Positions 42,432 through 42,468 of a stretch of 42,468 nucleotides of DNA are shown piece by piece (the stretch's first letter is position 1; each line of letters begins with the position of its first letter). Location: the IMG/VR virus record IMGVR_UViG_3300044699_000127, positions 1 to 42,468 of that record, one strand, 5' to 3'. The translations under genes and the position numbers were made by a program. A model generated the notes under the pieces. The model ran no database searches. It was not told the DNA's origin and saw only the letters and a list, made by a program, of their open reading frames with translations. The DNA is from a virus.

Positions 42432-42468
42432 CATGTCCGAGTTCGAATTGGGTTGGATACGAGCCGCT

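Noticed and set aside
1-42468. CRISPR array
   Set aside because: No regularly spaced repeats with spacers were found.
1-42468. Phage-plasmid lifestyle based on ParB
   Set aside because: An intact integrase, excisionase and tRNA attachment site point to chromosomal integration, and neither ParA nor a plasmid initiator was found.

Overview
The window is a GC-rich, essentially complete genome of a temperate siphovirus with HK97-type head genes (Caudoviricetes). Its first 224 bases recur exactly at 42208-42431, and one reading frame runs through that junction, so the molecule is circular or terminally redundant with a unit length of about 42,207 bp. The host cannot be read with certainty. A 42-bp piece of a tRNA-Val(GAC) gene beside the integrase shows the bacterial target. 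Integrase style and the GC-rich, soil-phage-like proteins would fit a soil bacterium such as an acidobacterium, but that is a weak inference.

Most long genes are broken by single-base shifts in which the protein clearly continues in another frame (ParB, both terminase subunits, portal, protease, connectors, tape measure, tail proteins, endolysin, recombinase). Because nearly every essential gene is hit, I read these as consensus indel errors and annotate each gene as one unit from its supported start to its supported stop.

Layout. (1) A leftward early operon of about 17 mostly small, ATGA-coupled genes runs from 4724 down through position 1, re-enters at 42431 and ends at 39949. It contains a HerA/FtsK-like ATPase and a ParB-like protein. 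(2) 4729-6904 is a lambda-like immunity region: left operator/promoter, a small ORF, an exported protein, a CI-like repressor, right operator, a Cro-like repressor. The same 15-bp operator lies directly before the first gene of both early operons. (3) 6858-9187 carries small genes, an excisionase, a tyrosine integrase and attP. (4) 9188-12510 is poorly resolved; it has only two weak gene candidates and a long C tract. (5) 12511-16900 is an accessory block: HTH protein, exported protein, small zinc-finger and membrane proteins, serine recombinase. (6) 16901-20640 holds a terminase-like fragment, a propeller-like protein, a lysis cassette with a GH108 endolysin, and an HNH nuclease. (7) 20749-39913 is the late operon: TerS, TerL, membrane peptide, portal, ClpP-type protease, major capsid protein, accessory head protein, a methyltransferase-glycosyltransferase, connectors, two tail-tube paralogues, chaperone, tape measure, and two large distal tail proteins.

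The most unusual features are: distal tail proteins into which LamG-like and propeller-like domains appear to have been inserted; a ParB gene together with dispersed copies of a 16-bp palindrome (candidate parS) and a HerA-like ATPase in one operon; an exported candidate lysogenic-conversion protein in the position of lambda rex; a methyltransferase-glycosyltransferase between capsid and connector genes; and coexistence of a tyrosine and a serine recombinase.
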